Part shown: piece after piece, positions 55,203-64,000 of the stretch | How the letters are laid out: the number at the start of each line of letters is the position of its first letter | Position numbering within the stretch: the first letter of the stretch is position 1 | From: Linanthus parryae | Lineage: Eukaryota; Streptophyta; Magnoliopsida; Ericales; Polemoniaceae | Assembly: GCA_023055425.1 (NCBI GenBank) | Contig: JALGPY010000004.1 | Span: forward strand, 59,295,718 to 59,359,717 | Reading direction: 5' to 3' | DNA length: 64,000 bases | Made by a program: the position numbers and the translations under genes | The notes under the pieces: model-generated | The model's input: the letters and a program-made list of their open reading frames with translations, nothing else | Database searches by the model: none | Told to the model about the DNA's origin: nothing

Positions 55203-57316
55203 TGATAATGCCCAAATAGGGGTTATTTTATAGCCTGAAAAGATGTGTATGTGTGCTGGAAAGCCGCGTTTTAGCCAGAATTCACCTTCGGAAAGCCTCG
55301 GTTTTAGGAACGAGACGTTTATTTGCTCTTCGTGAATTTCTGCATGTTTCGTACTTTTATTGGATATGATCGCGGGTTTTTTCATGTTTCTACAGGAACA
55401 GGTCCGGAAAGCGCATTGGGATGCGTACCGAGACAGAACCGGGATCGCCTCGGGAAACGTGCAGAAAATGCTCGAAGCAAGATTTGACCGAGACTGGTAC
55501 AAGGGAGAGCGGAATGGAAAACGGAAAGACTGTAGGAAAAACGAGCAGTGAAAACCGACCGAGGAAGCTGAAAATGCCAAAACCGAGAATCACCGGGATG
55601 CGCTCGGTTGACAATATCTTGAGCTTGACTTGGAGTTTTGAAGTGAAACCTGGGGCAAAAGAACGAAGACGTCAAGGGCTTTCCGAAAACAAGTTATAAT
55701 GCTGAAACGGAGTCCAGTCGAAAAACCGACTTCCGTCAAGTGTGGGTCCCAGTCAGGCCACGCCCGAGTAAGGAGTCTCGGTTTCCGGTATCCAGAGTCA
55801 GGAGCAACTATTTCAGGTTCGTGACGATTTCCGGGACAGTTTTTGCCTAGGGGTATTTTGGTCATTTTGGCACCGGGCTCGGGTTTCCGGAGTCAAGTTC
55901 AGATTTTGTCTCCCAAATTCAGTCAGCAGTTTTCCTATGGCCAGAGCCAAGATTGGACAGAATTTGGAGCGATTTTGACCCAGGGGTATTTTCATAGTTT
56001 TGATAAGTTTCGGGTCAAAACGCAAGACGGGAACACGGGAAAGCAGGAAGACACCGAGGAAGGAAAACTGGAGATTTCAGGCAGAAGAGTGGGAACCACG
56101 AGACCCATCCGGGCCAACCAAAGGTCCAAGCTGGGCCACCACCACCACCCCCTGCTTGCGTATATACGCAGCCTTGCGTATATACGTAGGCAGGGAAGGT
56201 GGAGGTGGGTGGATTTGGGGCCCCTGGTTGAGTATATACGCAGCCTTGAGTATATACGCAGCCTTGAGTATATACGCAACCCTGCGTATATACCCTGGCT
56301 CACGCGTTTCGGGAAAAACAGCACTATTTAAAGACTCGTCCAGACTCGTTTTGAGACAGCATACAATACACAGAAGACAAGACACAACACAAGACAGCAC
56401 AACCGAAGGAGAAGACGGAGCATCCCCTGAGAGCACGGAAACGTGAATCCAGATTCGAAGACCCGTTTTCTCTTCTTCTCTCTCATTCAAAAAACTGTGT
56501 TATTTCGTTATGAGTTCTAGTAGCTAAACTTTAACCTAGGTTCACGGTGAACCTAGGGTTTTGTTTTGAGATTAGTTCTACGTTTTGACTATGAATTCAT
56601 GATCGTACTATCTTAATATCAGCAGCTTTATCAGTTATTCTGTCTTTGAATTTTACTGTTTATACATGATCGGAGTCGCGAACGAGAATTGCTAAAGACC
56701 CGAGCCGGTAGGTGAAAACGTCCGGTTAGGGTTAGGAAGAGAAGACAGAATTTAGCACCTTACCCCGATGGGCCGACTAGCGAAGGGGAGTTAGGACTAG
56801 CCTGAAATCGTTGAGACCAACTGTTAGAGAATCTGACCCGGGCCATGAGGACAGGTTAGAAACCCTAGCAGCCTTAGAACGAGACTGCAGACTTAGGCAG
56901 CTTAACAAGAATCCGACAGTCTGCAGGATTGTGATAACGTGCAGGAAAAGAAAAGATACTGCACAATTGGTACGTGGCACGGATAACGAGATTGCTTTGT
57001 GTTTTCATGTCAAACAAAGAAAGAAAATCTGAAGAGGCCTTAGGGGATATCGGGACCTAGTATCTCAAACCTTAGTTTTACAATCTTAAGATAATTCAGA
57101 AAACCTTCACAAAAAGATTTACGTTTCAATTATTTACTTTCTGTACTTAGTTAGTAAGCAAAACCTCAAACTATTCCTCCTTTTTACACTCTGTTCGTTA
57201 AAACTGATTACTAGAAAAACCTGCAAAGTCCCTGTGGGATCGATAAACCGAGTCGAAAATACTCTCTATATTACTTGATTCGTATACTTGCGAATAGTAC
57301 GCTAAATTGCGCATCA
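55203..57316 (+). repeat. 3' LTR of element C
   Basis: 2114 bp, TGATAATGCC .. GCGCATCA. It differs from the left LTR in the palindrome array (56157-56293) and lacks about 40 bp before the TATA box present at 48590-48640. The TSD GCTTT follows. Confidence 0.93.
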
Positions 57317-57321
57317 GCTTT

Positions 57322-57537
57322 CTTCTTCTTTTGTTTTTCTGAAGAGGAGGTTGTAACCTTCTTGACCTTCTTCTTTGGTGGAGGAAGATCTTGAACTGCC
57401 TCTGCACTAGGAGTTCTGGAGCTAGAGTCTCCACTGACATCTTGAACTTCACCCACTGCTACTTTTCTTTTCTTCTCTGAGACAAGTTTCAATCCTCCAG
57501 CCATCTTGAATCTGTCTGAGGCTCTCCTTGTGCTCAT
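57322..57537 (-). pseudogene. Third ORF of SIRE element B, 5' portion
   Basis: MSTRRASDRFKMAGGLKLVSEKKRK.. from 57537 (second ATG at 57504 gives MAGG). A Ser-rich stretch and Lys-rich clusters (PPPKKKVKKV, EKQKKKKA) follow, and the frame is then cut by C. The 72 codons are open. The basic clusters look like nuclear localisation signals. Confidence 0.78.
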
Positions 57538-58009
57538 TAGGGTTTGGGAAAATAATAGAGAGAGGTGGAATGATATAAAATGAAGGAGAAGAGAAGAAGA
57601 TAAATAATGAAAGAGTTTGAGTTTCAAAAGGAAACTAGTATCTCTCTGATCTCAAAAAGATTTACAATAATTAGAGGGATTTCAAATCTTTTATGCCGTT
57701 AGAAAATAAATTATACTAATACTATGTTTGGTTTAAACACATTTTTGAAAAGGGTAGGGGCTATGTTAGGTAAATATCTACAGAGATATCACCCAACATA
57801 GGATGATCCAAGATTATTGACTATCAGTGTAGCAGACTTATTTTCAAGGCTTTGAAAACGTTTTCAAGGTCTTGAAAACTGTAACGCTGCAACAAGTAAA
57901 AGCCAAAGATTTGGACTGATTTTCAAGGCTTTGAAACTCAGTTCAAACCTTTGAAAACATATAAAGCTTACCTTTCTTACCTGATGCTCCCCCTAAACCA
58001 ATGCACCTT
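57538..58009 (-). other. Spacer between pol and third ORF of element B
   Basis: Non-coding, collinear with 25829-26290 of element A. Palindromes TTTTCAAGGCTTTGAAAA and TTTTCAAGGTCTTGAAAA are centred at 57849 and 57869 (20 bp apart), with more near 57925-57950. Confidence 0.55.
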
Positions 58010-58616
58010 TATTTAGCATTCCCAATTCCAATCTTAGAGCTGAAAACCTATCATCTGCTATTGGTTTAGTAAAGATATCTGCAATTTTCATGTTAGTAGC
58101 AACAAATTAAAGAACAATTTCACCTTTCTGAGCATTATCTCTGATGAAATGGTGTCTGACATCAATGTGCTTGGTTCTTGAGTGTTGCACTAGATTCTTT
58201 GTAATTGAAATTGTACTAGTGTTATCACACTTAATGGGTATGCTCCTGAAATCAAATCCAAGGTCTATTAGCTGTTGAGCAATCCATAACACTTGTGAGC
58301 AGCATACTCCTCCAACTATATATCCAGCTTCAGCTGTTGATAGAGCAACTGAATTATGTTTCTTGGAATGCCAACTGATTAAGGATGATCCAATAAATTG
58401 TCAAGTTCCTGAAGTACATTTCCTATCAAACTTGTAACTCGCAAAGTCAACATCTGAAAAACCATGTAAAGAGAAGTTAGAATGTATTGGATACAAAAGC
58501 CCTTAGTCTTTGGTACCATTGAGATATCTGAATATTCTCTTCACAATAGTCAAGTGTGATTCTTTTGGATCAACTTGAAATCTAGCACCCATACACACAC
58601 TAAACATAATATATGG
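58010..58616 (-). pseudogene. SIRE RNase H of element B
   Basis: Readable piece at 58292-58107: MLWIAQQLIDLGFDF, IPIKCDNTSTISITKN, QHSRTKHIDVRHHFIRD. This is the C-terminal half of copia RNase H including the CDN motif. Upstream parts are in other frames with stops. Confidence 0.8.
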
Positions 58617-59450
58617 TTAGCTTGCTGTGAGATGGAGTAGTGATCCAATCATGCCTCTATACTCTTTCACATTAACACTCTTACCAGATTCATCCTTGTC
58701 TAAGGATAGTGTAGAACTCATAGGAGTCTTGGATTCCTTACATTGAGCCATGCAATATTTGTTTAGCAAGTCGCTTGTGTACCTGCTTTGATGCAGAAAG
58801 ATGTCCTTCTTCAATTGATGTATTTGAATTCCTAAGAAGAAGTTCAACTCTCCCATCATGCTCATTTCAAATTCCCTGCTCATAAAACTTGAGAATTCTC
58901 TGCACAATTAATCATTAGTAGCTCCAAACAATATATCATCAACATATATCTGATCTACAAGTAAATCTTTCTCATGAGTCTTTATGAAAAGAGTCCTGTC
59001 TACTAAACCTATTTTGAAATTATTTTCAAGCAAAAACTTTGACAGTCTTTCATACCAAGATCTTGGAGCTTGTTTCAAATCATAAAGAGCTTTGTCAAGT
59101 TTGTAAACATGATCTGGAAACTTGTAATTCTCAAAACCAGGTGGTTGTGCACCATAAACTTATTCTTGAAAATAACCATTCAAGAAAGCACATGTTACAT
59201 CTATTTGAAATAGTTTCATGTTCTTGTGAGATGCAAATGCAAGCAAATTTCTAATTGCTTCTAACCTGTCAACTGGAGAAAAAGTTTCCACATAATAAAT
59301 ACCTTCTTCTTGATTGTAACCTTGAGCAACTAATCTTGCTTTGTTTCTGATCACATTGCCACTTTCATCCATCTTATTCCTGAATACCTATCTGGTACCA
59401 ATGACAGACTGGTTTGTAGGTGGAGGAACCAGGTTCGAAAACTTATTCCT
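58617..59450 (-). pseudogene. SIRE reverse transcriptase of element B
   Basis: 59372-59160 encodes IRNKARLVAQGYNQEEGIYYVETFSPVDRLEAIR and FQIDVTCAFLNG (first catalytic Asp). IYVDDILFGATN is readable at about 58925-58955, and 58907-58617 gives the thumb region (EFEMSMMGELNFFLGIQI, KTPMSSTLSLDKDESG, EYRGMIGSLLHL). Frame breaks lie between these pieces, so the enzyme is not made. Motif residues are retained, unlike in element A. Confidence 0.85.
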
Positions 59451-60500
59451 TTCAAACTCATTGAGTTCACTTTGCATATGTAGCAATGATCCAGTTTGCT
59501 TCTTGTAAAGCTTCCTTCACAGTTTTAGGTTCTACAAGAGAGATAAAAGCATTAATTGCACATAAGTTCTTCAACTGTGATCTAGTTTGTGTACCAGTGG
59601 TTGGATCTGAGATGATATTATCAACTAGATGGGATGAGAGATATTTTTTATCTCTTTCTTGGAGACCATGTTTCAGGCTCTCCATAGATCTTCTCTGGTC
59701 TTGAAGTAGTGGCTTTGTAACTTGAATCCTTATGATCATCTTTTTCAAGGCTTTGAGGTTTACTTTCAAGGCCTTGAGCACCATTTTCAATGTCTTGAAA
59801 ATGTCTTCTATTTTCTTCTGAGCCTTTCTTGAATCCTAATGGATTCTCAGTCTCTTCCTCTGATTCATGCTTGTTCAAATTCAAGTCTGCAAAAATTTCA
59901 CTCAAAGAACCATCATATCTTTCATCAAAAATAACATGAGTGCTCTCTTCAACCAGTTTTGTTCTTTTATTGTAAACTCTATAAGCTTTGCTATTCAGAG
60001 AGTAACCAAGAAATATACCTTCATCACTTCTTGCGTCAAACTTACCAAGGTTGTCTTTTCCATTGTTGTGGATAAAACAAGTACATCCAAAGGGTATGAA
60101 ATATGTAATGTTTGGCATTCTCCCTTGAAATAGTTCATAGGGGGTCTTCTTCAGAATAGGTCTGATCAAGCACCTGTTGAAAATGTAGTTTGCTGTATTC
60201 ACAGCTTCTGCCCAATAATGTTTTGGCAGCTTATTCTCAAGAAGCATTGTTCTTGACATATCTTCAAGAGTCCGGTTCTTTCTTTCAAAAACACTATTCT
60301 GTTGAGGAGTTCTTGGAGAAGAAAAGTTGTGAGTAATACCATGCTTATCACAAAATGAATCAAATTCTAACTGATCAAATTCTCTACCATGATCACTTCT
60401 GATTGAAGCTACAGGTAGGTTTTCCAAATTTTGAAGTTCTCTGCAAAGCTTTGAAAATTCAGAGAGTGCTTCAGATTTTTCTTTGAGAAACATAACCCGG
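59451..60500 (-). pseudogene. SIRE integrase and integrase-RT linker of element B
   Basis: 281-aa open frame 60493-59648: IRSDHGREFDQLEFDSFC (second catalytic Asp), SPRTPQQNSVFERKNRTLEDMSR (catalytic Glu), PKHYWAEAVNTANYI, PFGCTCF, ARSDEGIFLGYS. The linker has three translated palindromes exactly 21 bp apart (59750, 59771, 59792) giving FQDIE, AQGLE and PQSLE at a 7-residue period. The frame is broken upstream from the pre-integrase region and downstream before RT. Confidence 0.85.
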
Positions 60501-60505
60501 GTATA

Positions 60506-61200
60506 TCAAGAAAAATCATCTACTACAACTAGCATATACCTTTTAACTTTTGGAGTAGGAGTCCTCATAGGACCACAGAGATCCATATGAAGTAGTTCAA
60601 TAGGTCTAGTTGTACTTACAAACTTCTTTGGCTTGAAGGAACTTCTGGTCTGTTTGCCTTGAGCACAGGCTTTGCACATTTCATCTTCTTTGAACTTGAT
60701 TAATGGCAATCCTCTTACCAAGTCTTTGTATATCAACTTGTTCAAAGCATGCAAACTGATATGACCAAGCTTTCTGTGCCAAAGTTTTGAATCCTCTTTC
60801 AAGGCCTTGAGACACTTCAAACTTTCACCTGCAACTTTGTTACTCTGAAAAGTATAAACATTGTTTGATCTAGAGGCTGTGAGAATGCAATCTCCTGATT
60901 TCTCATTTTGCACCACACACTTCTCTTTATCAAAGATAACTTTGTTGCCATTATCACAAACCTGAGATACACTAAGCAAATTAAATTTCAAACCTTCAAC
61001 TAGATACACATCAAAAAAGAGTTTTCTGAATTTGTACCAACTTTTCCAATACCAAGAATATTGCATTTTCCTTTGTCACCAAGTTTAATTGAACCTTCTA
61101 ATTACTCCTTCAATTCTGAGAATAGAGATCTCTTTCCACTCATATGTCTTGAGCAACCACTGTCCATAAACCACTTTTGTTCTTTAATATTGGTGACAAC
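60506..61200 (-). pseudogene. SIRE protease and GAG-pre-integrase of element B
   Basis: WFMDSGCSRHMSGKRSLFS near 61175-61115 is the protease active site (D-S-G), followed by a TAA after ELKE. 61066-60506 holds LLSVSQVCDN, LWHRKLGHISLHALNKL, CKACAQGKQTRSSF and ELLHMDLCGPM. The H-H-C-C pattern is intact. The sequence LKCLKALKEDS again comes from the SIRE palindrome. Confidence 0.83.
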
Positions 61201-62949
61201 CTGCAAACACCAATCACTGCCTTACCCAACTGTTAGAACAAATGTGGAATTTGGATTCATATTCAGGATCAACCATGTTAGGTGGCCTAACCCCTTTAGG
61301 AACCCAAATCTGCTTAACTTGTCGTTTGAGTTGAAAAGGAAAAGTGTTCCTCATTATATGAGGGTCTCTTCTTCTAAAAGGACAAGTCATCTTAACATGA
61401 CCAGTTTTGCAGCAGTAATGACATGTAGGAGAAGTGAACAGACTTTAAACTTCCTCCAAGAATCAAGTTCAACTTGTGTTCTAATCCAGCAAGCTTGACC
61501 TTGATCAATTTAGATTCTTGAAGTTTCTCTGTAAAAGTAGTCTTTTGTTTATCTATTTCATCAATTTAATGTTTTAGATTAACAAGGTTGTCAGTCATTG
61601 AGGAGTTTTCAGTGACTACTTCCTTGACTTGTGTTTTCAAGGCCTTGAAATCACTATCAGTTTTCTTCTGAGAGATTTTGAGATTCTGATTTAGGCAAAC
61701 AAGTTGTAAGTTTTCTTTTGCTTTCTCATGAACTTTTTCTTTCAAAATTATGATCTCTTTCAGATAATCTTCCTCACTCAAAAGCATTGTTCTAAGATAC
61801 TCTTAAGGAGCGTATTTTAGTTTTGAAATTAGACAATTTACCATTACCTCAATGTTCTTCTAAGAACTTTCATCATGCTTGGCCATGAAGCATAGGTTTG
61901 CATGTTCATCCTCGGATTCAGATTCACTAGAGCTATCTGAATCACTCCATGAAGCTATCATGGCTTTCTTTCTTCTGTCATGATCTTTTTTTTGAAAGCT
62001 GTTGCTTTTCTTGTGTGGAAAATCTCTTATCAAGTGTCCTGCATCACCACATTCAAAGAAGTTCATAAATTTTGATTTATTTTGTGAAGAGGACTTACCT
62101 TTGTAGTCCTTCCTTCTGGATGATCTATGCCTTTCTCCGTTGAAATCTTTGTTTCCAAAGTTTTTCTTCATTTTGAGAATCCGTATCAAGGCTTTGGAAA
62201 TTAAGGCAATTGGATCATCATCATCACCATCCTCAGTTTCAAGGGCTTTGAGAGCTAAGTTCTTGACAACGTCTGGTCGTTATCCATCAACTTTATTCAT
62301 AGATATCTCATGTTTCAGGAGCTTCCCTTGTAGGTCATCAAGTTGTAGAGTTGAGAGATTCTGAGCTTCTTCAATAGCTGTGGTCTTTGGTTCCCATTTT
62401 GCCTTTGGAAGACTTCTGAGAATCTTCCTCACCTTTTCTTCATTCGAAAATTGTTTCCCAGTGAATCAAGGTTGTTGACAATATCAGTGAACCTCTTGAA
62501 CATGTCTCTGATGGACTCATCTACATTCATCATAAACAGCTCATATTGCCTAAGATAAATGTTGATTCTTGTTTTCTTGTCTTGAGTGGTTCTTTCAAAG
62601 GTAACCACAAGCTTATCCCCGATTTCTTTAGCAGTTGTGCATCCAGAGATCCTGTTGAATTCATATGTACTCAAAGCACAATACAAATTGTTAATAGCTT
62701 TGTAGTTCTTAGAATATTGCTCTAATTCAGAAGAGGAGAGTGGGTATTCTATTTTGGGAGTTCTGATCCCATCTTTCTCTGTGTAGAATGTATGAGGTCC
62801 ATTTTGGATAATGGTCCAAAGCTCTAGATCTTGATCAATGATGACATTTTCATAAGGACTTTCCAGTGAGCAAAATTTTCTCCACAAAATAGAGGACGTC
62901 TGTTAGCAGCTCTTCCTTGTGAGAAACCACCATCACCTGCAGTAATCAT
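61201..62949 (-). pseudogene. gag: SIRE gag of element B
   Basis: The start at 62949 gives MITAGDGGFSQGRAANRRPLF, then a frameshift into 62887-62429 (LELWTIIQNGPHTFY, YPLSSSELEQYSKNYKAINNLYCAL, INIYLRQYELFMMNVDESI). The first zinc knuckle (62100-62000) has lost two Cys (FFECGDAGHLIRDF against CSECGGARHLIRDC in A). The second knuckle near 61390-61425 (CHYCCKTGHVKMTC) is intact. A coiled-coil part (61787-61566) and SWSDSDSSSESES follow the A copy. Confidence 0.83.
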
Positions 62950-62985
62950 GATCACCAGATGGTTAAATCTTATATAGTGATACAA

Positions 62986-62997
62986 GCTCTGATACCA
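62986..62997 (-). other. Primer-binding site of element B
   Basis: TGGTATCAGAGC on the element strand, two bases from the LTR. Complement of initiator-Met tRNA. Confidence 0.9.
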
Positions 62998-62999
62998 AT

Positions 63000-64000
63000 T
63001 GAAAGTGTGATTATGCATATGTTAATTCAGCTAAGATACTCTAGAAGGGGGGGGGTGAATAGAGTATGCCAACTTCTTGCAAAACTTGCTAGGAAGTTGA
63101 AAACTTGTATAAACAATGAAGTTCAAGGCCTTGAAGAACAGTTCAAGCCCTTGGAGAGGATGCAGACTGTATGAAGCAAGAATGCATTTTTAAACGCCTT
63201 GAAAACAAGTTCAAACCCTTGAAAAATAGACAGTTTTGTGTGCTGCAAAAGCTTATGAAAAGAATGAACTGAAAATGCAAATGACAAGTGATTTATAGAG
63301 TTTAGCCCACTTGGACCTACGTCTCTACATCAGGGATTAGATACATGCAGGATTTTAAACTCAATTCTTATTAATCAAAACTAAGCCCTAGAACTCAAGC
63401 CCAGAGAGTTCCCTTACTCTGTTACAGCTTGCGTTTTTCCCTAAACTGTCTAGTAACTACTCTAGCTAACTGATTAACTAAGAATTATCTGTTGTTCAGT
63501 TTAAACAATCCTTGAGAATAGATGTACGGAAAATACAGAAAATGATCCACCAATACCTCAATACAGAAGTACACTTAGAGTAGAAAAACTGCAGTAAAAA
63601 TGCAGTGAACTCCTGTTGAATGGATTGAGAGTTTGTTGTTCTTCTTTTGTACTTTGTCAATATAGAAACTTGTATATTTATTTTTCCCGTTGAGTCTCGT
63701 ATATTGTTGCTTCAAAGTGAGCTCTATTTAAACTATTTGAAGCTCTGCAAATCTTCCCAGATTTTCAGCAACAACTTCTTATTTTGTAGGCAACAACTTT
63801 GACTCTCTTTAACAGTCTTCTCCAACAGATAGTTGATCACAATCTTCAGAGATATTGTTGTGTTCTTGTCCATAAGCAATCTGAGAAGCTTTCATGAGTC
63901 TCTGATTGATCAAAAGAACAAATATCCAACTATTTCCAAATCTGCACAAATTCAGTTTAGGAAACAATCCTGCAAATATTGGAAACAAAAATTCCTGCAA
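63000..64000 (-). repeat. 5' LTR of element B, partial (window edge)
   Basis: Ends on the element strand with ..CATAATCACACTTTCA at 63000. Collinear with 44425-45696 and 32074-33360. Hairpin ATACTCTA-GAAG-G9-TGAA-TAGAGTAT at 63036-63067. The U3 palindrome array lies beyond the window. Confidence 0.88.

Larger units (their letters stand above)
47505..57316 (+). mobile_element. Athila-like non-autonomous gypsy element C
   Basis: 9.8 kb, LTRs 47505-49655 and 55203-57316, perfect TSD GCTTT (47500-47504, 57317-57321). tRNA-Asp PBS at 49662-49679. It keeps gag, protease and the very end of integrase, but RT, RNase H, the integrase core and the third ORF are missing. The LTRs differ by about 2 percent by eye plus a change in palindrome copy number. 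Its LTRs do not resemble those of A1, but its non-coding modules do. It must have relied on proteins from another element. Confidence 0.93.
44425..64000 (-). mobile_element. SIRE-type Ty1/copia element B, extends past the window
   Basis: Second, better preserved copy of the family of element A, minus strand. 3' LTR 44425-45696, PPT, third ORF (split by Athila-like C), RNase H, RT, integrase, protease, gag, PBS 62986-62997, and a 5' LTR from 63000 beyond the window end. All coding parts carry frameshifts or stops. C is inserted in the third ORF in the opposite orientation. Confidence 0.9.

Overview
The window is flowering-plant nuclear DNA, most likely from a eudicot. It consists almost entirely of nested LTR retrotransposons, and I see no host gene, rRNA, tRNA gene or CRISPR array. 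Plant evidence: SIRE- and Angela-type Ty1/copia polyproteins, a Tekay-type chromodomain, two Athila-type Ty3/gypsy elements, primer-binding sites complementary to initiator-Met and Asp tRNAs, and a WRKY-type W-box cluster in one LTR. Layout, left to right: (1) 1-1802, minus strand, Angela-like copia with LTR fused to reverse transcriptase by deletion. (2) 1813-6318, minus, decayed Tekay-type chromovirus (3' LTR, chromodomain, integrase, RNase H tail). (3) 6522-8590, plus, Angela-like 5' LTR, PBS and leader, then truncated. (4) 8590-33360, minus, SIRE-type element 'A' with a third ORF after pol. It is interrupted by a nearly complete Athila-type element 'A1' (11611-25669, TSD TGGAG) and a solo Angela-like LTR (28078-29500, TSD CCTCT). 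(5) 33361-33652 plus 40276-40990, an older SIRE-like LTR 'D', split by Angela-like element 'H' (33658-40275, TSD AACTT). (6) 40991-42899, plus, 3' end of another Angela-like element 'E'. (7) 42900-44424, unclassified DNA with diverged internal repeats. (8) 44425 to beyond the window end, minus, SIRE-type element 'B', interrupted by Athila-like deletion derivative 'C' (47505-57316, plus, TSD GCTTT). Relative ages follow from nesting and by-eye LTR divergence. The SIRE LTR pairs differ by roughly 10-15 percent, the H LTRs by about 7 percent, C by about 2 percent and A1 by about 1 percent. A1 is the only element with long intact ORFs (pol of 1360 aa and a third ORF of 435 aa). Its gag carries two amber codons and its RNase H lacks an active-site aspartate. 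Three signals stand out. First, the third ORFs of the SIRE copia elements and of the Athila gypsy element appear homologous (MAGG/Lys-rich start, a shared central domain with an I-x-x-PKL-x-x-E signature, acidic tail). Second, each of the three best-preserved families carries its own short palindrome in arrays: TTTCAAGGCCTTGAAA in SIRE, GTCTTCGTACGAAGAC in A1, TTGCGTATATACGCAA in C. In both Athila-like elements the arrays sit upstream of the LTR TATA box and again after pol. In SIRE the palindromes recur every 20 bp in non-coding DNA but every 21 bp inside coding DNA, where they are read in two frames as FKALK or FQGLE-like peptides. Third, A1 and C share several non-coding modules: a terminal LTR hairpin with compensatory changes, a hairpin just after pol, and repeated polypurine 11-mers AGTGTGGGGGT.
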